Program-made: the position numbers and the translations under genes
Part shown: piece after piece, positions 16,513 through 29,422 of the stretch
How the letters are laid out: each line of letters begins with the position of its first letter
How positions within the stretch are numbered: the first letter of the stretch is position 1
Notes under the pieces: model-generated
Seen by the model: only the letters and a program-made list of their open reading frames with translations
Databases searched by the model: none
What the model was told of the DNA's origin: nothing
From: Pseudomonadota bacterium
GTDB lineage: Bacteria > Pseudomonadota > Alphaproteobacteria > Rhizobiales > Xanthobacteraceae
Assembly: GCA_023423415.1 (NCBI GenBank)
Contig: JAFAFP010000156.1
Location: 1 to 64,000 of the forward strand
Direction: 5' to 3'
DNA: 64,000 nucleotides

Positions 16513-17877
16513 ATGCTGGACGCGTTGGCCGGAACTGAGCCCGGAATATTCGGACAGACATTTTTGCTGCCGCTAACGGTTCTGCTCACCGGATTACTGG
16601 CAGTATTGGCTGGCGCCTGTCTTCGCTTGCGACGGCAGAATGCCCGGCTGAAGCTCGCCTTGAGCAACATTCCTCAAGGGTTGTGCATGTGGGATGCAGC
16701 AGGCCGACTGCTGATCTGCAATGATCGCTATATCAGCATGTACAATATGAGGCCCGAGGTCGTTGGGCCCGGGAAGACGCTACGCGAAATCCTGATGCAC
16801 CGAGCCGAAGTCGGAAACTTCAGCGGCGATCCGGATCAATATATCGCCAACATCAAAAAAAGAATCGCAGCGGGCAAGAGCGGTATCCACAATATCGCGT
16901 CGGTGAAAGGCCGCGTGATCGCGGTGACGGAACAACCGATGCCGGACGGAAGCTGGGTCGCCACGCATCAGGACGTCACCGAACAGCAAATGTTGGAACA
17001 GGAGCGCGCGACCCACGCCGCAGACGAGCAGCGCCGTGCATTGATTGAACGCGCAATCACATCGTTCCGAGGCAGCATGGACAGTGTGCTGCATACCGTG
17101 AATGACAGCGCTGCTGCCATGAAACTCACCGCAAGCTCGTTGTTTGCTGCCTCGGGCCAGACATCGCAGCGCGCGCAAAGTGCGCTCCAGGCCTCCAACG
17201 AGGCCTCGGCCAATGTCGCGACCGCGGCGACGGCGGCGGACGAAATGGCATCGTCCATCGGCGAGATCAGCCGTCAACTCGTGCAAACGACCGACGTCGT
17301 CCGTCATGCCGTCCAGGAAGCGCGCGCCACCAATGAAAGCATCAAGGGCCTCGCCGATGCGGCGCAAAAGATTGGCGATGTGGTGGAGTTGATCCGCACG
17401 ATCGCCGGTCAGACAAATCTGCTTGCGCTGAATGCAACGATCGAGGCGGCACGTGCCGGCGAATCCGGTCGCGGCTTCGCCGTAGTCGCTTCGGAAGTGA
17501 AATCGCTCGCGGTGCAGACAGCCAAGGCGACCGAGGATATCTCGAACCAGATCCTCTCGGTCCAGGCCTCGACCGATGGCGCCGTGGAGGCGATTGCACG
17601 CATCACCGGGCGGATGCAGGAAATCGAGCAGTTCTCGTCGGCCGTCGCGGCTGCAGTGGAACAGCAAAACGCTGTCACCGGCGAGATTTCACACAACGTC
17701 TCGAGCGCTGCGAGCGGCACGAACGACATTGTCGCGGTGCTGGACCAGGTCGCGCGCGCAGCCACCGATACGCGCAGCACAGCCGAAACGGTGCTCAGCT
17801 CATCGGAATCCGTTGAGCAAGCCGTGACGAATATGCGCACCGAGGTTGAGAGCTTCCTGAAGAAAGTGGCGGTGTAG
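16513..17877 (+). CDS. Methyl-accepting chemotaxis protein with PAS domain and single N-terminal membrane segment
   Basis: One hydrophobic segment (about residues 12-38, [19 protein letters not shown]) is followed by a PAS domain (about 45-155: [20 protein letters not shown], ending [11 protein letters not shown]) and a coiled-coil signalling domain. The highly conserved hairpin tip is near residue 300 ([20 protein letters not shown]). No HAMP domain or large periplasmic sensor is seen, so it probably senses a cytosolic or redox signal through PAS. The ATG at 16513 is spaced well after GGGGTGG; a GTG three codons upstream is less likely. The che operon is 30 kb away. Confidence 0.9.
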   Translation: MLDALAGTEPGIFGQTFLLPLTVLLTGLLAVLAGACLRLRRQNARLKLALSNIPQGLCMWDAAGRLLICNDRYISMYNMRPEVVGPGKTLREILMHRAEVGNFSGDPDQYIANIKKRIAAGKSGIHNIASVKGRVIAVTEQPMPDGSWVATHQDVTEQQMLEQERATHAADEQRRALIERAITSFRGSMDSVLHTVNDSAAAMKLTASSLFAASGQTSQRAQSALQASNEASANVATAATAADEMASSIGEISRQLVQTTDVVRHAVQEARATNESIKGLADAAQKIGDVVELIRTIAGQTNLLALNATIEAARAGESGRGFAVVASEVKSLAVQTAKATEDISNQILSVQASTDGAVEAIARITGRMQEIEQFSSAVAAAVEQQNAVTGEISHNVSSAASGTNDIVAVLDQVARAATDTRSTAETVLSSSESVEQAVTNMRTEVESFLKKVAV

Positions 17878-17902
17878 CTGCGTCCATTTGAGGATACGCG
17901 CG

Positions 17903-18274
17903 ATGGCAAAGGTCACAGGAATCGGCGGCTTCTTCTTTCGTGCTCGCGATCCAAAGGGACTGGCGGCATGGTATGACAAGCATCTTGGCATATCCAACGT
18001 CGCCATCGAGGTCTGGAAGCAGCAGGCCGGGCCGACGATCGTGGCGCCGTTCAAGCAGGACACAGACTATTTCGGCCGCGCGGACCAACAGTGGCTGATC
18101 AACTTCCGCGTCGATGACCTCGACGCGATCATGACCGATCTCAAGGCTGCCGGCATTGCCGTCGAGACCCGTGCCGAGTGGGATTCCGAAGTCGGCCGCT
18201 TCTGCCGGATCCACGACCCCGAAGGCAACCCGATCGAATTGTGGGAGCCGACGAACGCTCCGGGCCTCACCTGA
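17903..18274 (+). CDS. VOC/glyoxalase-fold protein
   Basis: This 123-residue single-domain protein is of the vicinal oxygen chelate superfamily. It opens with GIGGFFFRARDPKGLAAWYDKHLGI and closes with the usual IHDPEGNPIELWEP. Members include dioxygenases, lyases and antibiotic-binding proteins; the closing Glu is a likely metal ligand or its relic. The ATG at 17903 starts the conserved domain directly. It follows the chemoreceptor gene by about 25 bases and is followed by a strong hairpin. The specific reaction is not predictable. Confidence 0.82.
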   Translation: MAKVTGIGGFFFRARDPKGLAAWYDKHLGISNVAIEVWKQQAGPTIVAPFKQDTDYFGRADQQWLINFRVDDLDAIMTDLKAAGIAVETRAEWDSEVGRFCRIHDPEGNPIELWEPTNAPGLT

Positions 18275-18279
18275 CACGC

Positions 18280-18304
18280 AAAGGGCCCCGACGAGGGGCC
18301 CTTT
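18280..18304. terminator. Bidirectional terminator between VOC gene and ppdK
   Basis: Perfect 10-base arms AAAGGGCCCC (18280-18289) and GGGGCCCTTT (18295-18304) around GACGA lie between two convergent genes. The A/T ends on both sides suit termination in both directions. Confidence 0.85.
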
Positions 18305-18344
18305 GAACAAAGAGGCGGATAACTCCAACTACGCCTCGCTTGGC

Positions 18345-21035
<2,691 letters not shown>

Positions 21036-21145
21036 CTTAGCCCTGAAAATAGCCGGGGAACTGGCCTGTCTTGGCCGGTTTCCGGGTCGGTTTCAACCAA
21101 CACAAGGTTTACCGCTCCATTCCAAGCGGCGGAGCATAGGAGCTA

Positions 21146-21289
21146 TTACCGAAACAGGCCCAAACCGAGGAGGCCGACGACGATCAGGTAGATGGCAACG
21201 ATAATATTCAGCAGCCGCGGCATGATCAGGATCAGAACCCCGGCAATCAGCGCAATAATCGGCTGCAAATGGGCAATCGTGATGGTCAT
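21146..21289 (-). CDS. DUF3096 small membrane protein (47 residues)
   Basis: This very short protein consists of two hydrophobic helices (IIALIAGVLILIMPRLLNIIV, then AIYLIVVGLLGLGLF). GGAG lies five bases before the ATG at 21289. The pattern with a Pro-Arg-Leu between the helices matches DUF3096, a family of tiny inner-membrane proteins of unknown function. A longer reading from 21418 is possible but lacks comparable start signals. It lies between glyS and ppdK on the same strand. The 210 bases upstream, 21290-21499, hold nothing else recognisable. Confidence 0.75.
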   Translation of the reverse strand: MTITIAHLQPIIALIAGVLILIMPRLLNIIVAIYLIVVGLLGLGLFR

Positions 21290-21499
21290 AGGGTCTCCGT
21301 CGGATAAGCGTTGATGAACGCCGATACAGACGACCGGTTCCTCGACATACGACGACAGGTTCGTCCGGGCACAACTTTCACCGGCCCTAGCTATCCGATT
21401 CCCCATCTGCCTCGCCATGAATGAGCGAGGCGCGAGAAGATTTTCATGACGATCGGCGGTGCTAAGGTTGCTCGTCTCAAGATTTGCCGATCGTCTTGA

Positions 21500-23668
21500 C
21501 TATCCTTCGATCTTCGAAAAATCCGCCACGGTGCGCGTGGCTTCGCGAATGCGATTGAGGAGAATGAGCCGATTCTCGCGCAGGGCCTTGTCGTCGGCGT
21601 TGACGGTAACCTTGTCAAAGAACGCATCGACGGCCGGACGCAACTTGGCCATCGCTGACATGGCGCCCGCAAAATCCTCGCGCGCATAGGCGGCACTGGC
21701 TTCCGGCGCGATGCTGACCATCGCCTTGGCCAAGGCCAATTCTTCCGGCTCCTTGAGCAATGCCGGATCGGGATCGCCAGTATAACTGCGGCCATCCTTC
21801 TTTTCCTCGATGCGCAGGATATTGGCCGCGCGCTTGTAGCCCGCGAGCAAATTCCTGCCATCCTCGGTATCGAGGAATGTGGCCAATGCTTCGACACGGC
21901 GCACGATCGTCAGGAGGTCGTTCTCATTCTGCAAGGCAAGAACGGCATCGGCAAGGTCATGCCGCGCACCCTGATCGCGCAATTGCACCTTGAGACGATC
22001 GAAGAAGAAATCGCGCAGGTCCGATCCGGTGACCGCATCGAAACTTGCTCTCAATCCGGAAAGATCGTCCTTGCCCGCGCCCGCCTTGTCGACGAATTCG
22101 CGCATGAAGGTCTTGCCCTGATCGAGATAACCTTCGGTCGCCATGCCAAACAGCTCGGCCAGATTGAGACGCAAATTATTGGACAGGATGATGCGGATCA
22201 CGCCAAGCGCGGCGCGGCGCAGCGCATAGGGATCCTTCGAGCCGGTCGGCTTTTCATCGATCGCCCAGAAGCCGACGAGCGTATCGATCTTGTCGGCGAG
22301 TGCGACGGCGATCGACACCGGATCGCTCGGCACACGATCATTCGGACCTGCGGGCTTGTAATGGTCTTCGCTCGCAGCAGCAACGGACGGATCCTCGCCC
22401 TGCGCCAGCGCATAGTATTTGCCCATCAGGCCCTGAAGCTCGGGGAATTCGCCGACGACTTCGGTCAACAGATCGGCTTTCGCCAGCCTAGCCGCACGCT
22501 TGGCTTTCTCAATATCAGCACCAACGAGTGGCGCAAGCGATGCCGCAAGCTTCTCGATCCGCGCGATGCGTTCGGCCTGTGTGCCGAGTTTTTCATGGAA
22601 GACGATCTGATCGAATTTCGGCAGGCGATCTTCCAGCCGTGTCTTCAGATCGGTCTCGTAGAAGAATTTTGCATCCGACAGACGCGCGCGGATTACGCGC
22701 TCATTGCCAGCAACGATCGCCTTGCCCCCATCGATCGCTTCCATGTTGGAAACGAGAATGAACTTGTTGGCGAGCGCGCCTTCGCGCTGTCTCACCACAA
22801 AGCATTTCTGGTTGTTGCGTATCGTAGTGCGGATCACTTCCGGCGGGATCGAGAGAAAACTCTCCTCGAACGAGCCCATCAGCACCACCGGCCACTCGAC
22901 AAGCCCGCCAACCTCGATCAGCAGGCCCTCGTCCTCGACAAGTTCAAAGCCTTGCGCAAAAGCAAGGTTCTTCGCTTCGGTCGAAATGATTTCGCGCCGC
23001 CGCGCCGGATCGACGATGACCTTCGCCTTTTCAAGCTTGGCCATCCAGTCGTCCTGACGGCGGACTTCGATCGCGCCGGGCGCCAGAAAACGATGGCCGT
23101 AGGTCGTGTGACCTGACTTGAGGCCGTCGATCTCGAATGACACGACTTCGGGCTCTTCGGTTTCGGGACCGAACGTCGCGACAATCGCGTGAAGCGGCCG
23201 CACCCATGTCAGCGCGCCCGGCTTCGCCGACGCCACGCCCCAGCGCATCGATTTCGGCCAGGGGAATTTGCGGATGATGTCTGGCACGATCTCGGCGATG
23301 ACTTCGATCGCTGCACGTCCGGGTTTCTCGATCACCGCGACGTAGAACTCGCCCTTCTTCGGATCCTTCTCGATCTTGGCCTGATCGAGCGATGCCAGGC
23401 CCGCGCTTTTCAGAAAGCCAGCAACCGCGGCTTCGGGTGCGCCAACACGCGGACCTTTCTTCTCTTCGCGGATGTCCGCCTGCTTGACCGGAACGCCATG
23501 CACGACAAGCGCGAGACGGCGCGGGGTCGCGAAAGCCTTGGCACCTTCATAGACAAGACCGGCATCGACCAGTCGATCGGTGACGAGTTTCTTCAGATCA
23601 TCCATCGCGCGCGGCTGCATGCGCGCGGGAATTTCTTCGGAGAAAAATTCAAGAAGAAGATCGGGCAT
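21500..23668 (-). CDS. glyS: Glycine--tRNA ligase beta subunit
   Basis: This 722-residue beta subunit is of the bacterial alpha2beta2 glycyl-tRNA synthetase. It begins [19 protein letters not shown], the standard GlyS N-terminus, which fixes the start at 23668. [12 protein letters not shown] near residue 80 and IRNNQKCF near 285 are family segments, and the C-terminal anticodon-binding region ends in [20 protein letters not shown]. It recognises tRNA-Gly and is required together with GlyQ. glyQ lies immediately upstream with a one-base gap, so the two are translated together. Confidence 0.96.
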   Translation of the reverse strand: MPDLLLEFFSEEIPARMQPRAMDDLKKLVTDRLVDAGLVYEGAKAFATPRRLALVVHGVPVKQADIREEKKGPRVGAPEAAVAGFLKSAGLASLDQAKIEKDPKKGEFYVAVIEKPGRAAIEVIAEIVPDIIRKFPWPKSMRWGVASAKPGALTWVRPLHAIVATFGPETEEPEVVSFEIDGLKSGHTTYGHRFLAPGAIEVRRQDDWMAKLEKAKVIVDPARRREIISTEAKNLAFAQGFELVEDEGLLIEVGGLVEWPVVLMGSFEESFLSIPPEVIRTTIRNNQKCFVVRQREGALANKFILVSNMEAIDGGKAIVAGNERVIRARLSDAKFFYETDLKTRLEDRLPKFDQIVFHEKLGTQAERIARIEKLAASLAPLVGADIEKAKRAARLAKADLLTEVVGEFPELQGLMGKYYALAQGEDPSVAAASEDHYKPAGPNDRVPSDPVSIAVALADKIDTLVGFWAIDEKPTGSKDPYALRRAALGVIRIILSNNLRLNLAELFGMATEGYLDQGKTFMREFVDKAGAGKDDLSGLRASFDAVTGSDLRDFFFDRLKVQLRDQGARHDLADAVLALQNENDLLTIVRRVEALATFLDTEDGRNLLAGYKRAANILRIEEKKDGRSYTGDPDPALLKEPEELALAKAMVSIAPEASAAYAREDFAGAMSAMAKLRPAVDAFFDKVTVNADDKALRENRLILLNRIREATRTVADFSKIEG

Positions 23669-23669
23669 C

Positions 23670-24608
23670 TTACACCACCCCGCCCGCTTCGGTTGCAAGC
23701 CAGGCTGCACCACAGGCTTTTGCAAGCTCGCGCACGCGCAGAATGTAACTCTGGCGCTCGGTGACCGAGATCACGCCGCGCGCATCGAGCAGATTGAACA
23801 CGTGGCTTGCCTTGATGCACTGGTCATAGGCCGGCAACGCCATCAGATGACGCTCCTTCTTGCCATCGGCCCAGCCCGCCTCGAGATATTTCTGGCACGC
23901 GGCTTCCGCCATCCGGAACTGCTCGAACAGCATGGCGGTGTCCGAATGCTCGAAATTATGCCGCGAATATTCCTGCTCGGCCTGCAGGAACACGTCACCG
24001 TAGGTCACCTTCTTGTCGTCGGTGCGGCCGTTGAAGTTCAGGTCATAAACGCGCTCAACGCCCTGCACGTACATGGCGAGCCGCTCGAGCCCGTAGGTCA
24101 GTTCGCCAGCGACCGGTGCGCATTCGAACCCCGCAACCTGCTGGAAGTAGGTGAACTGGCTGACCTCCATGCCGTCGCACCAGCATTCCCAGCCGAGCCC
24201 CCAGGCGCCCAGCGTCGGGCTTTCCCAGTCGTCCTCGACGAAGCGGATGTCGTGGACCTTCGGATCGATGCCGATGGCGTAGAGCGACTTCAGGTAGAGG
24301 TCCTGCAGGTCGTCCGGCGACGGCTTCAGGATCACCTGGAACTGATAATAGTGCTGCAGCCGGTTCGGGTTCTCGCCGTAACGGCCGTCCTTCGGACGGC
24401 GAGACGGCTGAACATAGGCCGCGTTCCACGATTTCGGACCGAGGGCGCGCAGGGTCGTCGCCGGGTGAAAGGTGCCCGCGCCGACCTCCATGTCATAGGG
24501 TTGCAGGATGACGCAGCCATAATCCGCCCAGAAGCGCTGAAGGGCGAGAATAAGGCCCTGAAAAGAGCGCGTGGGCTCCGGCGCAGATGCGGTATCGGAG
24601 GCAGACAT
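23670..24608 (-). CDS. glyQ: Glycine--tRNA ligase alpha subunit
   Basis: This 312-residue catalytic subunit is of the heterotetrameric glycyl-tRNA synthetase. Typical segments are [18 protein letters not shown] near residue 15, [20 protein letters not shown] near 36, [19 protein letters not shown] near 67 and [18 protein letters not shown] near 140. It forms glycyl-adenylate and charges tRNA-Gly. It is the first gene of the glyQS pair, divergent from the ParA-like gene across about 195 bases. An alternative longer start is not seen. Confidence 0.96.
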   Translation of the reverse strand: MSASDTASAPEPTRSFQGLILALQRFWADYGCVILQPYDMEVGAGTFHPATTLRALGPKSWNAAYVQPSRRPKDGRYGENPNRLQHYYQFQVILKPSPDDLQDLYLKSLYAIGIDPKVHDIRFVEDDWESPTLGAWGLGWECWCDGMEVSQFTYFQQVAGFECAPVAGELTYGLERLAMYVQGVERVYDLNFNGRTDDKKVTYGDVFLQAEQEYSRHNFEHSDTAMLFEQFRMAEAACQKYLEAGWADGKKERHLMALPAYDQCIKASHVFNLLDARGVISVTERQSYILRVRELAKACGAAWLATEAGGVV

Positions 24609-24803
24609 TTCTTCCAGATTCCATGGGATCGTGGTGTGCCGACTACCTATCGGCCGGACCCGGTAGGGTCAAGGAACCCCGCTTTACCGTCCCTTCAAAA
24701 TCGCTAAGCGAACCAATTGAAATCGCTCGGCCGGTTCGTCATGGTGCTCCGGACCAAAGGGCATGGGGTCGATCCGCCCGCTATCATTGGTACGAAGGAA
24801 GCC

Positions 24804-25592
24804 ATGGCAAAGCCGACAGTTATCATCGTGGGGGCGGATAAAGGGGGCGTTGGCAAGACCACCGTTTCACGGACCATCCTCGACTATTTCACGGGCCGCA
24901 ACGTACCGATCCGGGCATTCGATACCGAATTCCCGAAAGGCACGCTGAAACGCTTCCATCCGGACATCACCGAGGTCGTGGACGTGACCCAGGTGCCGGA
25001 TCAGATGAAAATTTTCGATACCCTGTCGGACAACAAGGTCACCCTGATCGACGTCCGGGCCGGTCTGCTCTCGACCACCCTCGCCGCGCTGCGCGATATC
25101 GGTTTTCTGGAATCGGCCAAACGCGGCCAGATCCAGCTCGCCGTGTTCCATATTGTCGGCCCTTCGATCGCGTCATTGAACGAGATCGCCGACATCGCGC
25201 CGTTCGTGGCCGACGGCAAATATTACCTGGTCAAGAATTTCGTCAACGACACCAGCTTCTTCGACTGGGACGAGACGACCTACAATTCCTATTTCAAGAA
25301 GATCAAGGATGCGGTCGATATCACCATCCCGAAACTGAACGAGATGGCATACGAGCAGGTGGAACTGGCCTCGGTGCCGTTCGTCACCTTCATCGCCAAC
25401 AAGGGTCAGAATGGCGACGGCGCCAACTACTCGTTCGTCCTGCGCGGCTATGTCCGCCACTGGCTTGGCAATGTGTGGTCGGAATTCGATCGCGTGAAGC
25501 TGCCCGATATCGTGACGCCGGCGGCTGCACCTGCTGGGAAGCCATCTGGCGGCGAGCGCGGCAGCAGTCAGGCCAAAAGCGGGCAGAGCTGA
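24804..25592 (+). CDS. ParA/MinD-like P-loop ATPase (orphan)
   Basis: This 262-residue protein begins MAKPTVIIVGADKGGVGKTT, a deviant Walker A motif of the ParA/MinD/CobQ class (both signature lysines present). KVTLIDVRAG near residue 77 is the likely Walker B region. The middle contains SKIASL-like and KYYLVKNFVN segments that I cannot link to a named subfamily. The C-terminal 25 residues are Pro/Ala/Gly/Ser-rich. The ATG at 24804 has AAGGAA just upstream; a reading from 24717 is less likely. No ParB-like gene is nearby, but a second P-loop protein gene follows after 162 bases. Subcellular positioning or a plasmid-transfer-type function are possible, both unproven. Confidence 0.75.
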   Translation: MAKPTVIIVGADKGGVGKTTVSRTILDYFTGRNVPIRAFDTEFPKGTLKRFHPDITEVVDVTQVPDQMKIFDTLSDNKVTLIDVRAGLLSTTLAALRDIGFLESAKRGQIQLAVFHIVGPSIASLNEIADIAPFVADGKYYLVKNFVNDTSFFDWDETTYNSYFKKIKDAVDITIPKLNEMAYEQVELASVPFVTFIANKGQNGDGANYSFVLRGYVRHWLGNVWSEFDRVKLPDIVTPAAAPAGKPSGGERGSSQAKSGQS

Positions 25593-25685
25593 CCAGCCGA
25601 ACTGGTGTAACGAAGGCGGACATCTCCGCTTCGCTGCAGGGTCTGCTTCAACGGCGTTGAATCAGACCCTTTCGAGCATTTATCC

Positions 25686-25734
25686 GAGCATGACCTTTTC
25701 GGAAGACCGGTGTCCCGCTTTTCCAGATCATGCC
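25686..25734. repeat. Rhizobial-type extragenic palindromic element
   Basis: The segment starts GAGCATGACCTTTTCGG and ends CTTTTCCAGATCATGCC, giving an imperfect inverted repeat around ACCGG. This GAGCATGA...GATCATGC pattern is a widespread extragenic palindrome in Rhizobiales genomes (recalled, not searched). It separates the two ParA-like genes and could form a hairpin in the transcript. Confidence 0.65.
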
Positions 25735-25754
25735 ACAAGGCGCGTTGAACCATC

Positions 25755-26462
25755 ATGGCGCGGCTGAAATCGATCTTCATTGTTTGCTCGCCGCGCCAGC
25801 GGGTCGGCAAGACACTCGTCGCACGCGCACTGACCGAGTTCGTTCTCGCCAATGACCGCTCGGCCATCGCCTTCGATCTCAATCCGAACAACATGGCCTT
25901 GTCCGGTTTCCTGCCGCGCTACACCGCGCCGGCCGATATCGAGACGACGCGCGGGCAAATGGCGCTGCTCGACGAACTGATCGCCGAAGACGAGGTGGTG
26001 AAGATCATCGATCTCGGCGATGAAGCCTTCGGCAAGTTCTTCACTCTGATCCGCAAGATCGGCGTGATCGACGAGGCCAGCCGGCGGGGCATCGACGTCG
26101 TGACCCTGTTCATCGGCGACCCCGATCCCCGCTCCGCACAGAGCTATGCAGAGACCTTCAGCGCCGCCCAGCAGATGGCGCTGGTGCCGGTGCACAACGA
26201 GCAGATCGCCAATCTGCAGGACTATATGCAGGATTTTCCCAATCCGGTGTCAGGCGAACCACCCGTCCGGATTCCCGTGCTCAGCCCGTTTCTCAAGTCG
26301 GTCGTCGACAAGCCGGGTTTCTCGTTCGACGACTATCTTGAACGGCGGACCGGCATGCGCACCGAACTGCATGAATGGATCGAACGCGTGTTTATGGAGT
26401 TCCGCGAGTTGGAATTGCGCCTGCTGCTGCGCGAACTGAAATCGTCACTGACGCTGCGGTGA
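25755..26462 (+). CDS. Second P-loop ATPase with degenerate ParA-type Walker A
   Basis: This 235-residue protein starts MARLKSIFIVCSPRQRVGKT. The P-loop keeps the terminal Gly-Lys-Thr but replaces the ParA signature Lys-Gly-Gly with Arg-Gln-Arg. Next come AIAFDLNPNNMALSGFLPR and VVKIIDLGDEAFGKF (likely Walker B-like). The C-terminus is charged and ends in a leucine-rich amphipathic helix (ELELRLLLREL). It may be a partner or inactive paralogue of the preceding ATPase. It ends six bases from the convergent apt gene. I do not recognise a named family. Confidence 0.7.
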   Translation: MARLKSIFIVCSPRQRVGKTLVARALTEFVLANDRSAIAFDLNPNNMALSGFLPRYTAPADIETTRGQMALLDELIAEDEVVKIIDLGDEAFGKFFTLIRKIGVIDEASRRGIDVVTLFIGDPDPRSAQSYAETFSAAQQMALVPVHNEQIANLQDYMQDFPNPVSGEPPVRIPVLSPFLKSVVDKPGFSFDDYLERRTGMRTELHEWIERVFMEFRELELRLLLRELKSSLTLR

Positions 26463-26468
26463 TCGAGT

Positions 26469-27017
26469 TCAGTGCCCCTCGAATGACACCAGCGTGCGCA
26501 CATTCACATCCATCGCCCGCAACTTGTCGGCGCCGCCGAGTTCCGGCAGATCGACCATGAACACGGCAGAGGCGACATCGGCGCCCATCTGACGCAGCAG
26601 TTTCACCGCAGCCGTCGCGGTACCGCCGGTCGCGATCAGATCGTCGACCAGGATCACGCGTTCACCCTTGGTGATCGCATCCTCGTGCATCTCCATCTCG
26701 TCGATGCCGTATTCCAGCGAATAGGCAATGCGCACGCTCTTGTGCGGCAGCTTGCCCTTCTTGCGGATCGGCACGAAACCGGCCGAGAGCTGATGCGCGA
26801 TGGCTCCGCCGATGATGAAGCCGCGCGCCTCGATACCGGCGATCTTGTCGATCTTGGCGCCCGCCCATGGCTGCACCAGCTCGTCCACGGGGCGGCGGGA
26901 AGCCCGCGCCGAACCCAGCAACGTGGTGATGTCGCGAAAGATGATCCCGGGCTTCGGATAATCCGGAATAGCCCGGATTGCGGCCTTCAGGTCATTTTCA
27001 AGCACGGGATTCGTCAT
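26469..27017 (-). CDS. apt: Adenine phosphoribosyltransferase
   Basis: Apt converts adenine and PRPP to AMP. The 182-residue protein has the canonical [18 protein letters not shown] near residue 17, IEARGFIIG near 63, and the PRPP-binding loop [21 protein letters not shown] near 123. The start at 27017 ([10 protein letters not shown]) matches the usual length; an open extension to 27083 is unlikely. It is downstream of the spermidine-synthase-like gene and mtnP on the same strand, which fits recycling of adenine released from methylthioadenosine. Confidence 0.95.
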   Translation of the reverse strand: MTNPVLENDLKAAIRAIPDYPKPGIIFRDITTLLGSARASRRPVDELVQPWAGAKIDKIAGIEARGFIIGGAIAHQLSAGFVPIRKKGKLPHKSVRIAYSLEYGIDEMEMHEDAITKGERVILVDDLIATGGTATAAVKLLRQMGADVASAVFMVDLPELGGADKLRAMDVNVRTLVSFEGH

Positions 27018-27111
27018 CGGTGTCTCAACATCGTCTTTGGTGTGGATGGCGCGCAATCTGGCGAACCCGGTTGCGTTACGCAACCGGCAATATGCGCGGA
27101 AGGCGGGATGC

Positions 27112-29331
27112 CTATTCTTTCAACTTTCTGAGAATGGCGCCGATGACGTTCGAGTAGTCATCGGTCCAGACCCACTCGTCCTCATCGGCCTCATGGGGTT
27201 CCCAGCCCTTGCCGGTCGCCAGTGCTCCGAAATTTTCGTCGCGATGGGCGACTGCGACCACATTCGAGCCGAACATGTGATTGCCCTCGTCATAGCCCTC
27301 ATCCGAGTCGTTGATCCGCGAGACGAGACCATTGGCCTCGGCGATGCCGGCGATCACCGGGCCGAGCGTCATATGCTTGTTCGAGATGTGCATGAGGATG
27401 ATGCCGTCCGGCTTGATCTTGCGCTTGTAGATTGCCATCGCTTCCTTGGTCATCAGATGGGTCGGGATGGCATCGGACGAGAATGCGTCGACGATCAGAA
27501 TGTCGTATGTGCCGTCCGGCGTATCGGTCAGCGTCAGACGTGCGTCACCGATGACGATGGTCGCATCCGGAGCGCATTCGGTCAGGAACGTAAAGCGGTT
27601 GCGATCCTTGGCGATGCGCACCACCGCCGGATCGATCTCGTAATACGTAAGCTTGTCGCCAGGTTTCATCTGGCACGCCAAGGTGCCGGTACCGAGACCA
27701 ACGACGGCAGCATTGATCGGCCCGTTGCGCTTGAGCCGGGCCGCATTGAGGCCCTCGGCCATCGGCGATTTGTCGTGATAATAAGTCGTAGCGACCGGGC
27801 GGCCGGTGACGGGATTGCCCGCGTCGTCGCGGATGCGCTGAGCGCCATGCTCGATGGTGCCGTGCTTCAGGATGCGGAATTGCCCGGCATCCGACTCCAT
27901 CACCTTGTGAACGCCAAAGAAGCTGCGCACGAAATCGCGCTTACCGGCATCGGCCCCGAACAGGAGCACGAACATCAGCGACGCTGCGATGACGCCGGCG
28001 AAGGTCGCCACATTGCGCTGCATGCCAAAGGCCAGGACCAGCAGTGCCGCAATCCAGAGATTGAACGAGTCCTCGTAAAACTCATATCGCCAAGCGTAAG
28101 CCGCATAAAGCATCGCTGCGATACCGACGAGCAGCACGATCCAGATCGCGAGGTAGAATTTGCTGCGCGGCCAGGCGAGACCCGGCCGGCACAGAGCGGC
28201 AGCAATGATGAGCAGCGGATATTCGGCGACCCACGAGAAAATCTGCTGCGCAATAAGGCCTGCGAAAATGCCGCCAATGACGCCGCCGAGCGACAAATAC
28301 AGATAGAACGACGTCAGGTAGCGCGCCGGCGGACGTCGCCGTGCCAGTTCGCCGTGACACATCAGTGCCAGCACAAAGAAGCCGACGAGATTGATCGCAA
28401 TCAGGGTCAGGATCTGATCCGCAGATCCCAGCGCCAGCGAGATGACGAGCAGGATGATCGCAACCGGAGCGATCCACAGCACCAGCCGATGCGGCAGGAT
28501 CGGCCGCGACTGGAACGCGATCACAAACGTCGCCAGATACAGCGCCAGCGGCACCACCCACAGGAACGGTGCGGCTGCGACATCGGTCGAGATATGCGCG
28601 GTGATGGCGATGAGCAGCGCCGACGGCACCGCAGCCAATGCGATCCAGATCAGCGCGTCGCGCCAGGTTGGCGGCGTAGCAGCATCCGTACCGATGTCGG
28701 GCAGTTCGTTGCGCGAGCGAATGAGCCAGACGCCGCACGATGCGATTAGCGCGATCAGAACGTAGAAACCGATGGTCCAGCCGCCCGTCTGCTGCCCGAG
28801 CCGGGAGAACGGCTCGATCGCAAAGGGATAGGCCAGCAGCGCCAGAAAGCTGCCGACATTGCTGGCGGCGTAGAGGAAATACGGGTCTTTAGCCGAGGGG
28901 TGTCCGGTCCGCGCGAACCAGGCCTGCAGCAATGGGCCATTGGCCGATAAGGCAAAGAAAGGCAGGCCGATCGACGCGGCGAACAATCCGAGCAGCCAGA
29001 AGGCCTCACCCTGAGCCGGTACGCGTCCCCAACCGGTCGCGATCGCAAGCGGCAACGCGAAGGTGGCGGCGATCATCACCAGGAGATGCACCACGACCGA
29101 AACCCGGCCCGGCAGATAGCGGGTCAGCAGATGGGCGTAGGCATAGCCGGCGAGCAGCATGGCCTGGAAGAACACCATCGCCACCGACCAGACCGCCGGC
29201 GTGCCGCCGAGTTGCGGCAGCACCATCTTGGCGAACAGCGGCTGGACGACGAACAGGAGCGCGGCGCTGACGAAGATCGCCGCGACGTAGGTGAGAAGCA
29301 GGAGCCTGTTGGACGAGGCGGAGACTGGCAT
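27112..29331 (-). CDS. Membrane-fused spermidine-synthase-like protein
   Basis: This 739-residue protein has about twelve to thirteen hydrophobic segments in its first two thirds (starting [20 protein letters not shown]) and a C-terminal Rossmann methyltransferase-fold domain from about residue 500. That domain shows [28 protein letters not shown] and [13 protein letters not shown], the order seen in polyamine aminopropyltransferases. The canonical D-x-x-D-P putrescine-binding motif is altered to DAFSSDAIP and the GGGDGG loop to GLGTGT, so the activity is uncertain. The family is the fused MFS/spermidine synthase type. It lies between mtnP and apt, whose products would salvage methylthioadenosine, the by-product of aminopropyl transfer. 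Confidence 0.8.
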   Translation of the reverse strand: MPVSASSNRLLLLTYVAAIFVSAALLFVVQPLFAKMVLPQLGGTPAVWSVAMVFFQAMLLAGYAYAHLLTRYLPGRVSVVVHLLVMIAATFALPLAIATGWGRVPAQGEAFWLLGLFAASIGLPFFALSANGPLLQAWFARTGHPSAKDPYFLYAASNVGSFLALLAYPFAIEPFSRLGQQTGGWTIGFYVLIALIASCGVWLIRSRNELPDIGTDAATPPTWRDALIWIALAAVPSALLIAITAHISTDVAAAPFLWVVPLALYLATFVIAFQSRPILPHRLVLWIAPVAIILLVISLALGSADQILTLIAINLVGFFVLALMCHGELARRRPPARYLTSFYLYLSLGGVIGGIFAGLIAQQIFSWVAEYPLLIIAAALCRPGLAWPRSKFYLAIWIVLLVGIAAMLYAAYAWRYEFYEDSFNLWIAALLVLAFGMQRNVATFAGVIAASLMFVLLFGADAGKRDFVRSFFGVHKVMESDAGQFRILKHGTIEHGAQRIRDDAGNPVTGRPVATTYYHDKSPMAEGLNAARLKRNGPINAAVVGLGTGTLACQMKPGDKLTYYEIDPAVVRIAKDRNRFTFLTECAPDATIVIGDARLTLTDTPDGTYDILIVDAFSSDAIPTHLMTKEAMAIYKRKIKPDGIILMHISNKHMTLGPVIAGIAEANGLVSRINDSDEGYDEGNHMFGSNVVAVAHRDENFGALATGKGWEPHEADEDEWVWTDDYSNVIGAILRKLKE

Positions 29332-29422
29332 AAAGACTGCTCTGGGAACGGGCTATAGCGCTCCTTGCGGGCAGAAGCCGGCCAGGGCCGCCGCTTATAG
29401 CGTATCCGTCCCGGCCGGGCAG

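Noticed and set aside
27037..28749. Open plus-strand frame of 570 codons opposite the spermidine-synthase-like gene
   Set aside because: The translation is dominated by Arg, Gln, Asp and His with no recognisable motif, while the opposite strand encodes a coherent membrane protein plus Rossmann domain.
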